From Nocardia pneumoniae NBRC 100136 (GTDB lineage Bacteria; Actinomycetota; Actinomycetes; Mycobacteriales; Mycobacteriaceae), in assembly GCF_000308755.1 (NCBI RefSeq), contig NZ_BAGF01000145.1, positions 1 to 54,314 of the forward strand: a stretch of 54,314 bases of DNA, given 5' to 3'. The notes beneath the pieces were generated by a model. It saw only the letters and a list, made by a program, of their open reading frames with translations. It was not told where the DNA came from and did no database searches. Positions 26,883 through 34,855 of this stretch are shown here, one piece after another; the first letter of the stretch is position 1, and each line of letters begins with the position of its first letter. Position numbers and translations under genes: made by a program.

Positions 26883-29869
26883 ACGACGCCGACGAGGAAC
26901 GCTACCGCGCGCGCTTGGTCAAAGCCGCTGCCGCGCTGCGCAAGCTGGAGGCGGAGGTCGCGCGACTGACGCGGCAGCAAACCGAACCTGTCGCGGTGAT
27001 CGGCATGGGCTGCCGATTCCCGGGCGGCGCCGACGACCCGGAATCGTTCTGGAGACTGCTCTGCGACGGTGTCGACGCGTTGACCGAGCGACCCGCCCGT
27101 ATCACCCGGGATGCCGCGAGAACAGCTGCGTTCCTGTCCGAAGTGGACGGTTTCGACGCCGCGTTCTTCGGGATCTCGCCCGGCGAGGCCGCCGCGCTGG
27201 ATCCGCAGCACCGGCTACTGCTCGAGGTCGCATGGGAGGCGCTGGAAGACGCAGGAGTGGTGACCGAGCGGCTGGTCGGCAGCCGAACCGGCGTGTTCTT
27301 CGGAATGAGCAGCAATGACTACCTGCTACTCAGTGCCCGATCCGGCGCCATGCGCGGGTACACGGGTACCGGAACGGCCCACTGTTTCGGCGCGGGCCGG
27401 TTGTCGTACCTGCTCGGTCTGCGCGGGCCGAGTCTCGTGGTGGACACCGCGTGCTCCTCGTCGCTGGTCGCGGTGCACCTTGCGATGCAGAGTTTGCGGC
27501 GAGGGGAGAGCTCGCTAGCGCTGGCAGGCGGGGTGAACCTGGTTCTCGACGAGTCCTCGACCGACATGATCGCCGATCTGCAAGCGCTGTCCCCCGATGG
27601 CCGGTGCCGCACATTCGACGCGCGTGCCAACGGGTTCGTCCGGGGCGAGGGCTGCGGGATCGTAGTGTTGAAGAAGCTCTCCGACGCGCTGGCCGACGGT
27701 GACCGGGTATTGGCCGTACTGCGCGGTTCGGCGGTGAACTCCGACGGTCGCTCAGCCGGGTTGACCGCGCCGAATCCTCTGGCGCAGCGGGACATGCTGC
27801 GTCAGGCGTTCGCCGATGCACGGGTAAACCCCGGTGAGATCGGATACGTGGAGACCCACGGCACCGGCACGGCTCTCGGGGATCCCGTCGAGATCGAGGC
27901 TCTGACAGAGGTTTTCGGTGAGGTGGACCCGGGCAGCGGGGATTGTGTGCTCGGCGCGGTCAAGACCAACCTCGGGCATCTCGAGGCCGCCGCCGGCATC
28001 GCGGGACTGATCAAGACGGTGCTGGTTGTGCAGAACGCGGAAATTCCCCGCAACCTTCACTTCAGCACCCTGAATCCGCGGATCTCCCTGACCGGAACAC
28101 CATTCGTGATCCCGAAGACGACGCTGGCCTGGCCCGGCGGCAAGCAGCCGCGGGTCGCTGGCGTCAGCTCGTTCGGCATGAGCGGTACCAACGCTCATGT
28201 CGTGGTTGCCGAAGCACCCGCGGTCGAGCAGGTGCCGCCGCGCGCCGGACCGGTGCTGCTCCCGCTGTCGGCGCGAAGTCCGGCGGCACTGACCGAGCTG
28301 GCCACGGCGTACGCGGCAATCCTGGAGCAGGAGGATGATCCGCACGACATCGCCTACACCGCAGGGGCCCGGCGCGACCATCATGATTGGCGGACCGCGG
28401 TGGTCGGTGCGTCCGGTACCGAACTGGCCGAGAAGCTACGCATTTTCGCACGGCACGGTGCCGCCGCGGCGGTAGCCGCGGCACCGCCCACGCTGACCTA
28501 TGTCTTCTCCGGGCAGGGTGCTCAGTGGATCGGTATGGGACGACAGCTACAGGCCAGTGAGCCTGTCTTCCGCGCCGCGCTCACCGAATGCGATGAGCTG
28601 ATCGCACGGCACGCATCGTTCTCACTGCTCGCCGAACTCGCGGCGCCACACGCTCGGTCGAGGTTGCACCACACGGAGATCGCTCAGCCCGCGCTGTTCG
28701 CCTGTCAGATCGCGCTCTCGGCACTGCTCTCGTCATGGGGCATCAGACCGGACGCAGTCATCGGGCACAGTGTCGGCGAGATCGCCGCCGCGCACGTCGC
28801 GGGTGCGCTGAGCCTGGCGGAAGCCATCAGGATCGTCGTGGCCAGGGGCCGCATCATGGCGCGGGCAGACGACTCGGGAGCGATGGTCGCGGTTGCGCTC
28901 AGCCAGGATGAGATGGCGAGCATACTGGCCACACCGGATACGTCGGTCGTGGTGGCGGCGATCAACGACGGCGGCTCCGTCGTGCTGTCCGGCCCGGTGG
29001 ACGAGCTGGACACCGTGCTCGACCCGATCCAGCGCAGAGGCGTTCGCTGCCGTTGGTTACCAGTCGGTTACGCGTTCCACTCGCCATCCATGGCGCCGCT
29101 GGCCGCCGAGCTCGCGAAAGAACTCGGCATGGTCGAGGCCGGACGGACCACATGCCCCCTGTACAGCACGGTGCGCGGCGACCGGATCACCGGAGATGAA
29201 TTGAACGGCGGCTACTGGGCAGACAACGTGCGGCATCCGGTCCGGTTCGCCGAAGCCGTGCACGCGGCGGCCAGAGACGGGCAGCAGGTGTTCCTGGAGA
29301 TAGCACCGCACCCCGTGCTGAGCGGCCATGTCGCGAACTGCCTCGACAGCACAGCGGCGGTACCGACGCTGCGCCGGGACCGCCCGGAAATGCGCAGCCT
29401 GCTCGACGCGGTCGCCCACCTCTATACCGCGGGGTATCCGGTCGACTTCGCCGGCCTGTATCCGGATCGTCGCCGGATAGTAGCGCTGCCGCACTATCCC
29501 TGGCAGCGCAGGCGCTACTGGCTCGAAACGCCGGAACCACCGACGGAACAGGCTGTCGTCGAGCCGGTCCACTGGGTCGATGAACTGATCGGGCTGCCCG
29601 ACGACGAGCAGGAGGCCGCGATCGAGTGGGCCGTACGCACGGACACAGCCGCCGTACTCCAGTTGTCTTCGCCTACAGAGGTCCCGGTCGACGGCAGGTT
29701 CATGGAACTGGGGATGGATTCGCTGATGACCGTGCAACTGCGGCATGAACTGGCCGCGCGAACGGGTCTCCCGCTGCCGGCGAACCTAGCCTTCGAGCAT
29801 CCGACCCCTAGGGCGATCACCGCGTATCTGCTGAAGGTGCTCGCCGAATACACCGAGGACCCCTCATGA
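26879..29869 (+). CDS. Type I PKS module: KS-AT-ACP
   Basis: A 996-residue minimal module. It has an N-terminal docking coil (about 1-35), KS with Cys192 in TACSSSL, AT with Ser631 in GHSVGE and YAFH from residue 731 (a hybrid motif that does not fix the extender), and ACP with Ser948 in GMDSL. With no reductive domains it should leave a beta-keto thioester. There is no thioesterase, reductase or condensation domain at the C-terminus, although it is the last PKS gene of the operon. Release must therefore be done by a separate enzyme, by spontaneous cyclisation, or by handover to a protein outside the window. Translation starts with GTG overlapping the previous stop (GTGA). The next gene overlaps the end as ATGA. 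Confidence 0.95.
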   Translation: MNDADEERYRARLVKAAAALRKLEAEVARLTRQQTEPVAVIGMGCRFPGGADDPESFWRLLCDGVDALTERPARITRDAARTAAFLSEVDGFDAAFFGISPGEAAALDPQHRLLLEVAWEALEDAGVVTERLVGSRTGVFFGMSSNDYLLLSARSGAMRGYTGTGTAHCFGAGRLSYLLGLRGPSLVVDTACSSSLVAVHLAMQSLRRGESSLALAGGVNLVLDESSTDMIADLQALSPDGRCRTFDARANGFVRGEGCGIVVLKKLSDALADGDRVLAVLRGSAVNSDGRSAGLTAPNPLAQRDMLRQAFADARVNPGEIGYVETHGTGTALGDPVEIEALTEVFGEVDPGSGDCVLGAVKTNLGHLEAAAGIAGLIKTVLVVQNAEIPRNLHFSTLNPRISLTGTPFVIPKTTLAWPGGKQPRVAGVSSFGMSGTNAHVVVAEAPAVEQVPPRAGPVLLPLSARSPAALTELATAYAAILEQEDDPHDIAYTAGARRDHHDWRTAVVGASGTELAEKLRIFARHGAAAAVAAAPPTLTYVFSGQGAQWIGMGRQLQASEPVFRAALTECDELIARHASFSLLAELAAPHARSRLHHTEIAQPALFACQIALSALLSSWGIRPDAVIGHSVGEIAAAHVAGALSLAEAIRIVVARGRIMARADDSGAMVAVALSQDEMASILATPDTSVVVAAINDGGSVVLSGPVDELDTVLDPIQRRGVRCRWLPVGYAFHSPSMAPLAAELAKELGMVEAGRTTCPLYSTVRGDRITGDELNGGYWADNVRHPVRFAEAVHAAARDGQQVFLEIAPHPVLSGHVANCLDSTAAVPTLRRDRPEMRSLLDAVAHLYTAGYPVDFAGLYPDRRRIVALPHYPWQRRRYWLETPEPPTEQAVVEPVHWVDELIGLPDDEQEAAIEWAVRTDTAAVLQLSSPTEVPVDGRFMELGMDSLMTVQLRHELAARTGLPLPANLAFEHPTPRAITAYLLKVLAEYTEDPS

Positions 29870-30531
29870 TGAAGGTATACGGGACAGCCACCAGCGCCTG
29901 CACGCACAAGGTACTGATGGTGCTGGCGGAGAAGGATCACTCGGCGGAACTGGTCGAGGTGAGTGTCCTCAAAGGACATGACAAGTCGCCGGAACACCGG
30001 AAACGCCAGCCTTTCGGCGAGATACCGGTACTCGAAGACGATGGGTTCCTGCTGTACGAATCGCGGGCGATCATTCGCTATCTCGATCAGCGGCTGCCGG
30101 GCCCCGTGTTGACGCCTGCCGACCTCCGGCTCCGCGGGCTGATGGAGCAGTGGATCAGCATCGAGCAGAGCTATGTCAGCGGACCGGTGTGGGAGCTTGT
30201 CCGCGGCGGCCCGGTATACGAGATCATCCGCCGAAGCCCGGCCGCGCCGCTCCTGCCGCCGCCACCGGACCAGGACGCTATTGCCGCCGCGCGTGCTGAA
30301 CTCGCCACAGCGTTCGATGTCGCGGATGCCGCCCTGGCTGGGCAGGAATTCCTCGCAGGTCCGGAGTTCTCCCTCGCCGAGGTGACCTGGCTGCCCTATC
30401 TGCAGTATCTGGTCGCCTCCAACGGCGCGGACCTGATCGACGCGCGGCCGAACCTGGCCAGGTGGTGGCGGCAGATCAGCGCAAGGCCGACCTGGCTCCG
30501 GGTCGGGAAGGTGCTGGAGCGGCCCGAGTGA
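29866..30531 (+). CDS. Glutathione S-transferase-fold protein
   Basis: A 221-residue protein with a thioredoxin-like N-terminal domain (about 1-78) and an all-helical C-terminal domain, as in phi-class GSTs. The candidate thiol-activating residue is Ser10 in TATSACTHKV. PFGEIPVLEDDGF carries the cis-proline of the glutathione site, followed by ESRAIIRYL. Known roles of GST-fold proteins in secondary metabolism include thiol addition, epoxide opening and double-bond isomerisation. Most actinomycetes make mycothiol rather than glutathione, so the thiol partner is unclear and the protein could work as an isomerase or lyase. Its start overlaps the PKS stop (ATGA; a second ATG lies at 29869), and its stop overlaps the P450 start (GTGA). 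It is thus tightly coupled to the PKS operon. Confidence 0.85.
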   Translation: MMKVYGTATSACTHKVLMVLAEKDHSAELVEVSVLKGHDKSPEHRKRQPFGEIPVLEDDGFLLYESRAIIRYLDQRLPGPVLTPADLRLRGLMEQWISIEQSYVSGPVWELVRGGPVYEIIRRSPAAPLLPPPPDQDAIAAARAELATAFDVADAALAGQEFLAGPEFSLAEVTWLPYLQYLVASNGADLIDARPNLARWWRQISARPTWLRVGKVLERPE

Positions 30532-31736
30532 ACCGGTTCGATCTGTGGAGCGAACAGATGCGCGTCGATCCGCTGCCGACGCTGGCGCTGATGCGCGCCG
30601 AGGCACCGATCGTCCGCCTGTTCAATCCCCACCAGGGTGCCCCCGAGTGGCACGTAACCCGCTATGCCGACGTGGTCGAATTACTCCGCGACAACCGTTT
30701 CAGCAAAGACAAACGGAAACTGTCCGATCAGGCCCGTTCCCAGTACTTCCGGGTGACCGAATTCGACCGGCTGGACAAGCACATGCTCTACGCCGACCCG
30801 CCAGAACACACCAGGTTGCGCGGGCTGGTGAGCAAGGCGTTCACTCCGCGCCGCATCCGGGAACTGCGCCCGTGCGTCATCGAGGCGACCGCACGACTAT
30901 TGGATCTGGCCGAGCAGCAGGACTCGGTGGATCTGCTCGACGCATTGGCGTTCCGATTGCCGATCACCGTGCTGGCCGAGCTGATCGGGGTTCCGGTCGA
31001 AGACCAGGAACGCTTCCGGGAGTGGACCAGCATTCTGATCGCTCCGCCGTCGGGAGGAGACTTCGACGCTCTGCGCCGGATGGCGACCGAGTTTCACGCG
31101 TACCTCGAGGAATTTCTCGCGCTGCGCCGCCGTCAGCCCCGCGACGACCTCACCAGTGCGATGATCGACGCGGAGACGCACGGCGACCGGCTGTCGTCGG
31201 TGGAGCTGATGAGCATGGTATTCCTGCTCGTCGCAGCTGGTTTCGAAACGACGGGGAACCTCATCGGCAATGGGGTGTGGGCGCTGCTGCGGCATCCAGC
31301 GCAACTGCGTCGGCTTCGCGCGACGCCAGCGCTCATCGAACCGGCTGTCGAGGAGGTGCTGCGATATTGTCCGCCGGTCAAGAACAGCACCGGAGCCTTT
31401 GCGCTCACCGAGGTCGAGTTCCGGGGCACGGTCATTCCGGCCGAGGAATTGGTCGTCGCTTCACTGCTGTCCGCACATCATGATGAAGCGCAGTTTTCCG
31501 AGCCGGACCGATTCGACATCACCAGGACGCCCAACCGGCACTTGGGGTTCGGCCTCGGCCTGCACTTCTGCCTCGGGGCGTCGCTGGCAAGACTCGAGGC
31601 GACGGTGGCTATCGGAACCGTGATGCAGCGCTTTCCCGGACTGCGGTTCGCGGTCGATCCGAGCACTTTACGGTGGAAGGACGGGGTTTTCGTGCACGGC
31701 CTGGAAAGGCTACCCGTGACCTGGGAGGAACGATGA
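30528..31736 (+). CDS. Cytochrome P450 monooxygenase
   Basis: A 402-residue soluble bacterial P450. The I-helix oxygen-activation motif is AAGFETTG, the K-helix ExxR lies in EEVLRYCPP, and the haem-binding loop is FGLGLHFCLGASLAR with the cysteine ligand. Length and motifs fit the CYP107/CYP105-like actinomycete enzymes that hydroxylate or epoxidise polyketides. Electrons would come from a ferredoxin and reductase, neither of which is encoded in the window. I chose GTG 30528 because it overlaps the preceding stop (GTGA) and gives the normal N-terminus; an open frame extends a further 22 codons upstream. The next gene starts inside its stop codon (ATGA). Its position in the PKS operon makes late oxidation of that polyketide the likeliest role. 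Confidence 0.93.
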   Translation: MNRFDLWSEQMRVDPLPTLALMRAEAPIVRLFNPHQGAPEWHVTRYADVVELLRDNRFSKDKRKLSDQARSQYFRVTEFDRLDKHMLYADPPEHTRLRGLVSKAFTPRRIRELRPCVIEATARLLDLAEQQDSVDLLDALAFRLPITVLAELIGVPVEDQERFREWTSILIAPPSGGDFDALRRMATEFHAYLEEFLALRRRQPRDDLTSAMIDAETHGDRLSSVELMSMVFLLVAAGFETTGNLIGNGVWALLRHPAQLRRLRATPALIEPAVEEVLRYCPPVKNSTGAFALTEVEFRGTVIPAEELVVASLLSAHHDEAQFSEPDRFDITRTPNRHLGFGLGLHFCLGASLARLEATVAIGTVMQRFPGLRFAVDPSTLRWKDGVFVHGLERLPVTWEER

Positions 31737-32362
31737 CGATCCTGGTACGGCAGGCGACGATCGACGACCTGGACGAGATCATGGTCGTCGAGGAGGACTG
31801 GGACGAATCCCAGCGGGCAAGCCGAGACCAGATGACGGCTCGCCTTCGCGCGTTTCCTGAAGGGTTCTGGATTTTCGAGCAGAACGACGAAGTCGTCGGC
31901 ACCTTGATGGGCTTCCCCATGCGGTACGACACCGACAGGATTTCCGAGCTGAGCGATTGGGACACCGTGACGGGGCACGGCTACTATCCAGAGATCGATC
32001 TGGACACCGCGAACGCCATATATCTGGCTTCCGGCTCACTGAAACGCACCGCACGCGGTGGCACCGCGTATGCGGTGATGATGGAGACCCCGGTCGAGCT
32101 GGCCAAGCGCTACTCGCTGGACTTTGTCCTCACCGGAGCAAAGATCCCCGGCTACGACGCCTACTGCCGCCGATTCGGCGAAATCGACGCCCGCGACTAC
32201 GCGTTTCGCAGACTCGGTGGCTGCCTGGTCGATCCGTTCTTGGAGTTGTACCGGGGCCACGACTATCTGGTGCCCGACCGGAGGCACATCGTCCCCAACT
32301 ACTATCCGGATCCGCCCAGCAGGGATTACGGTGCCATCGTGGTCCGAGATGTGCGCATGTAG
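31733..32362 (+). CDS. GNAT-family N-acyltransferase-like protein
   Basis: A 209-residue protein whose N-terminus (VRQATIDDLDEIMVVEEDW) is the first strand-helix of the GCN5-related acetyltransferase fold, followed by the WIFEQNDEVVGTLMGFP hairpin. The expected acyl-CoA-binding loop is not the textbook RxxGxG/A but a weaker stretch (SLKRTARGGTAYAVMM). The C-terminal third (AYCRRFGEIDARDYAF... NYYPDP) is typical of less-characterised GNATs. It starts at the ATGA overlap with the P450 stop, so it is the last intact gene of the PKS operon. It could acylate an amine or hydroxyl on the product, or act on an ACP-bound chain. Substrate unknown. The start at 31733 is preferred over an upstream in-frame start because of the overlap. 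Confidence 0.82.
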   Translation: MTILVRQATIDDLDEIMVVEEDWDESQRASRDQMTARLRAFPEGFWIFEQNDEVVGTLMGFPMRYDTDRISELSDWDTVTGHGYYPEIDLDTANAIYLASGSLKRTARGGTAYAVMMETPVELAKRYSLDFVLTGAKIPGYDAYCRRFGEIDARDYAFRRLGGCLVDPFLELYRGHDYLVPDRRHIVPNYYPDPPSRDYGAIVVRDVRM

Positions 32363-32400
32363 CGCGATGATTTGCACGCAGCGATACCCGTTCATCGAAC

Positions 32401-32699
32401 CACCCCTGTACTTCCTCGCTCCTGAGGATCCTGAAGTGGCTCGGCTGGGACGCTCGACCACCGGGGCAAGCACGACCGAACTTGACCGTCTTGCGGGCGG
32501 CCGGAATACCCGCGCTGGTCGCATCGGGGGACACTCTCCCAGGCTGGAGCGGATCTGCGACCGGCTCGCCGACGCGCTCGGAGCACAACGGCTGGTAGCA
32601 CCGGGTGCGGACCATTTAGCCCCGGCGGCACCGGGCTTCGTCGACCGGCTCGAAGAGTTTCTCTCGTCGGGCACTATCGGTCGAGCACCACCTGGGTAG
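32401..32699 (+). pseudogene. Frameshifted C-terminal relic of an alpha/beta-hydrolase
   Basis: Two reading frames together spell the end of an alpha/beta-hydrolase. One frame (about 32482-32535) gives LTVLRAAGIPALVASGDT, the strand before the acid residue. After a shift near 32540 the next frame gives LERICDRLADALGAQ and LVAPGADHLAPAAPGFVDRL, which includes the catalytic-His region (PGADH) and the last helix. Neither frame has a plausible start, and the nucleophile-elbow half of the gene is absent. The relic lies 38 bases after the GNAT gene, where a type II or release thioesterase/hydrolase could once have ended the operon. A sequencing error could also explain the shift, but not the missing N-terminal half. 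Confidence 0.6.
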
Positions 32700-32765
32700 G
32701 CGATTGCGATTCTGGAACACGAGCACGACACCCGTGTACGTGGGTGGTTACGGCGCGTCCGGCCG

Positions 32766-33509
32766 TTACTGCAGGCCGCCGTCGACGTCGATGACCTGCC
32801 CGGTGATCCAGCCGGCGTCGTCGGATGCGAGGAACGCGACGACCTTGGCGATGTCGCGCGGCTGTCCGATGCGGCCGAGCGATGTCACGGCGATCAACGC
32901 TTCGCGCTCCGGCGGAGTAAGTGTCCCGTCCAGCTGCGCAGTGTCGACGATGCCCGGGGCGACGGCGTTGACAGTGATGCCACGGGCGCCCAGCTCGGCG
33001 GCCTGGCATCGGGCCGCCGCTTCCACGGCCGCCTTCGTGGCCGCATAGGCGGTGCTGGTCGCGGCGATACGACGGGCAAGGCCGGAGGAGATGTAGATGA
33101 TCCGCCCGCCGTCACTCAGCTGTGCCGCCGCGGCCACGGTGGTGAGGATCCCGCCATTGACATTGGTGTCGAAGTGTTCGGCGAGGTGGCCGAGGTCGAC
33201 GTTCTCGGTGGATCGGCGACGGTAGACCGCGGCGTTGTTGACCAGAATGTCCAGCCGGCCGGCCAACCGCACCGCGCTGTCCACCAGGTTCTGGCGTTGT
33301 TCGGCGACCCGCAGGTCGGCACGAACGAGGTGGACACGCCCGCCGTCGGCAGTAATGGCGGACGCTACCGATTCCGCCTCGTCCCGGAAGCGTTCGTCCT
33401 GGTAGTTCACGACAACAGTCGCGCCGTGCGCGGCCAGTTCCGCCGCCGTGGCCGCCCCGATGCCGCGGGACGCGCCGGTGACGACGGCGACCTTCTGATC
33501 GAGTTTCAT
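32766..33509 (-). CDS. Short-chain dehydrogenase/reductase (FabG-like)
   Basis: A 247-residue classical SDR. The NAD(P) motif is TGASRGIG near residue 12, the structural NNA motif is LVNNAAVY, the catalytic serine lies in IIYISSG, and the Tyr-Lys pair is YAATK. The C-terminal segment (DAGWITGQVIDVDGGLQ) is the usual FabG-type end. It probably oxidises or reduces an alcohol/ketone with NADP(H). A much longer open frame exists upstream, but ATG 33509 has a strong GGAGGTCGATCG ribosome site and overlaps the previous stop (ATGA), so it is the real start. It is the last gene of the seven-gene minus-strand operon and converges on the PKS operon. Confidence 0.92.
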   Translation of the reverse strand: MKLDQKVAVVTGASRGIGAATAAELAAHGATVVVNYQDERFRDEAESVASAITADGGRVHLVRADLRVAEQRQNLVDSAVRLAGRLDILVNNAAVYRRRSTENVDLGHLAEHFDTNVNGGILTTVAAAAQLSDGGRIIYISSGLARRIAATSTAYAATKAAVEAAARCQAAELGARGITVNAVAPGIVDTAQLDGTLTPPEREALIAVTSLGRIGQPRDIAKVVAFLASDDAGWITGQVIDVDGGLQ

Positions 33510-34855
33510 CGATCGACCTCCGGGGGGATATTGCGGTTGAATCGGAACATGTTGGCGGGATCGTGAATTCGCTTCAGCGAGCGCAGCCTCGAGTAGGCGT
33601 CGCCGTATGCCCCGGGGATCCGGTGGTCCTCGTCGTAGTCGAGGTAATTGACGTACGCGCCGGGTGCCGCGTGCCGTGCGACCGCATCGCCGAAGGCCCG
33701 GGTCCACTCAACCTGTGCCGCATCGGCATCTGGTGCGTCCCAGCCGTTCACGACGAGGAAGGAGTAGCGGGCGTCGCGTCCGCCGAACGACGTCGCTTCG
33801 GCCGGCACCCGGCCGACCGCGCCGCCGAGGTGTTCCAGGAAGACCTGGGTGAACGGCGCATCGATGGAACGGCAGCGCTCGACGATCACGTCGGCGGCGG
33901 CATCGCTCAACTCGGAAAAGTAGTGTGCGCGCAAATGATATCGGGCGCCGGGCGGGGTGCTGCTGTCGTGAACGGCCTGCAGTTCGCCAGCGCTCATCGT
34001 ACGTACGGAGTCGTGCATCGGTTCGCCGAGCGGCGCGAGCGGGGCGAGGAGGCCATCGAGGGCGTCCTGCGGTCCGTTGTAGCACAGGCCGATGCCGGTG
34101 CTGTGGCTTCCGTCCGGATTGCTCGAATAGTAGAAGTGGGTGACCATTTCATCACCGGCACCGGCGGTGATCTCCCGATACGCGTTCAGCACGTCCCTGG
34201 CCCTGCCGGCGGGATAGAGCTTCACGCCCGCCACGACCCGGCGGACGGGATGCAAGCGCAGCGTCAGTGAGGTGACGGCACCGAAGTTCGACCCGGCCCC
34301 GCGCATCGCCCAGAACAGGTCGGGCTCGGTGTCGGCATCGACGGTGCGCAGTCGCCCGTCGGCGGTCACCATCTCCAGCGACTGGATGTTGTCGCAGGCC
34401 GTGCCGTAACTGCGCATGAGCCAGCCGAGACCGCCGTGCAGCGCGAATCCGGCGACACCGACGGTCGCGACGGAGGCACCGGTGGTAGCCAGCCCGAACC
34501 GGTCGGCCGCGGCCGCCAGGTCGCCCCACCGCACGCCAGATCCGACTCGGACGCGCCGATTTTCGGGATCGAGCTCGATTCGGTCGAGCGCCGCGGTGGA
34601 GGCGACGAGTGCATCGTCGGGCATCGACCGAGCCGCGACGTCGTGCCCTGCGCCCACCACGGCGAGGGGGAGGCCCTCTCCTGCGGCGAACTCGACGACG
34701 CGTCGCACGTCGGACACATCGGCGCAGCCCGCGATGAGCGCGGGACGCCGATCCAATCCCTTCCATATCCGCCGAGTGCGGTCGTAATCTGGGTGGGCGG
34801 CATCGATGATCTGTCCGCGGAAAGCTGCGGGCAGCCGTAAGGCGCGAAGTGTCAT
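33506..34855 (-). CDS. FAD-linked oxidase, berberine-bridge (BBE)-like
   Basis: A 449-residue PCMH-type flavoprotein. The FAD-binding half includes VVGAGHDVAARS, where His71 is the expected covalent flavin attachment site, and VATVGVAGFALHGGLGWLMRSYG. The second attachment Cys found in bicovalent BBE enzymes is replaced (TTGASVATVG), so the flavin is probably bound through one residue only. The C-terminal BBE motif is present (YLDYDED... YGDAYSRLRSLKRIHDPANMFRFNRNI). Such enzymes oxidise alcohols, amines or C-C bonds in antibiotic pathways using O2. No signal peptide is seen. ATG 34855 has GAGGAGATCGC upstream and overlaps the previous stop (ATGA). Its own stop overlaps the SDR start. Confidence 0.92.
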   Translation of the reverse strand: MTLRALRLPAAFRGQIIDAAHPDYDRTRRIWKGLDRRPALIAGCADVSDVRRVVEFAAGEGLPLAVVGAGHDVAARSMPDDALVASTAALDRIELDPENRRVRVGSGVRWGDLAAAADRFGLATTGASVATVGVAGFALHGGLGWLMRSYGTACDNIQSLEMVTADGRLRTVDADTEPDLFWAMRGAGSNFGAVTSLTLRLHPVRRVVAGVKLYPAGRARDVLNAYREITAGAGDEMVTHFYYSSNPDGSHSTGIGLCYNGPQDALDGLLAPLAPLGEPMHDSVRTMSAGELQAVHDSSTPPGARYHLRAHYFSELSDAAADVIVERCRSIDAPFTQVFLEHLGGAVGRVPAEATSFGGRDARYSFLVVNGWDAPDADAAQVEWTRAFGDAVARHAAPGAYVNYLDYDEDHRIPGAYGDAYSRLRSLKRIHDPANMFRFNRNIPPEVDR

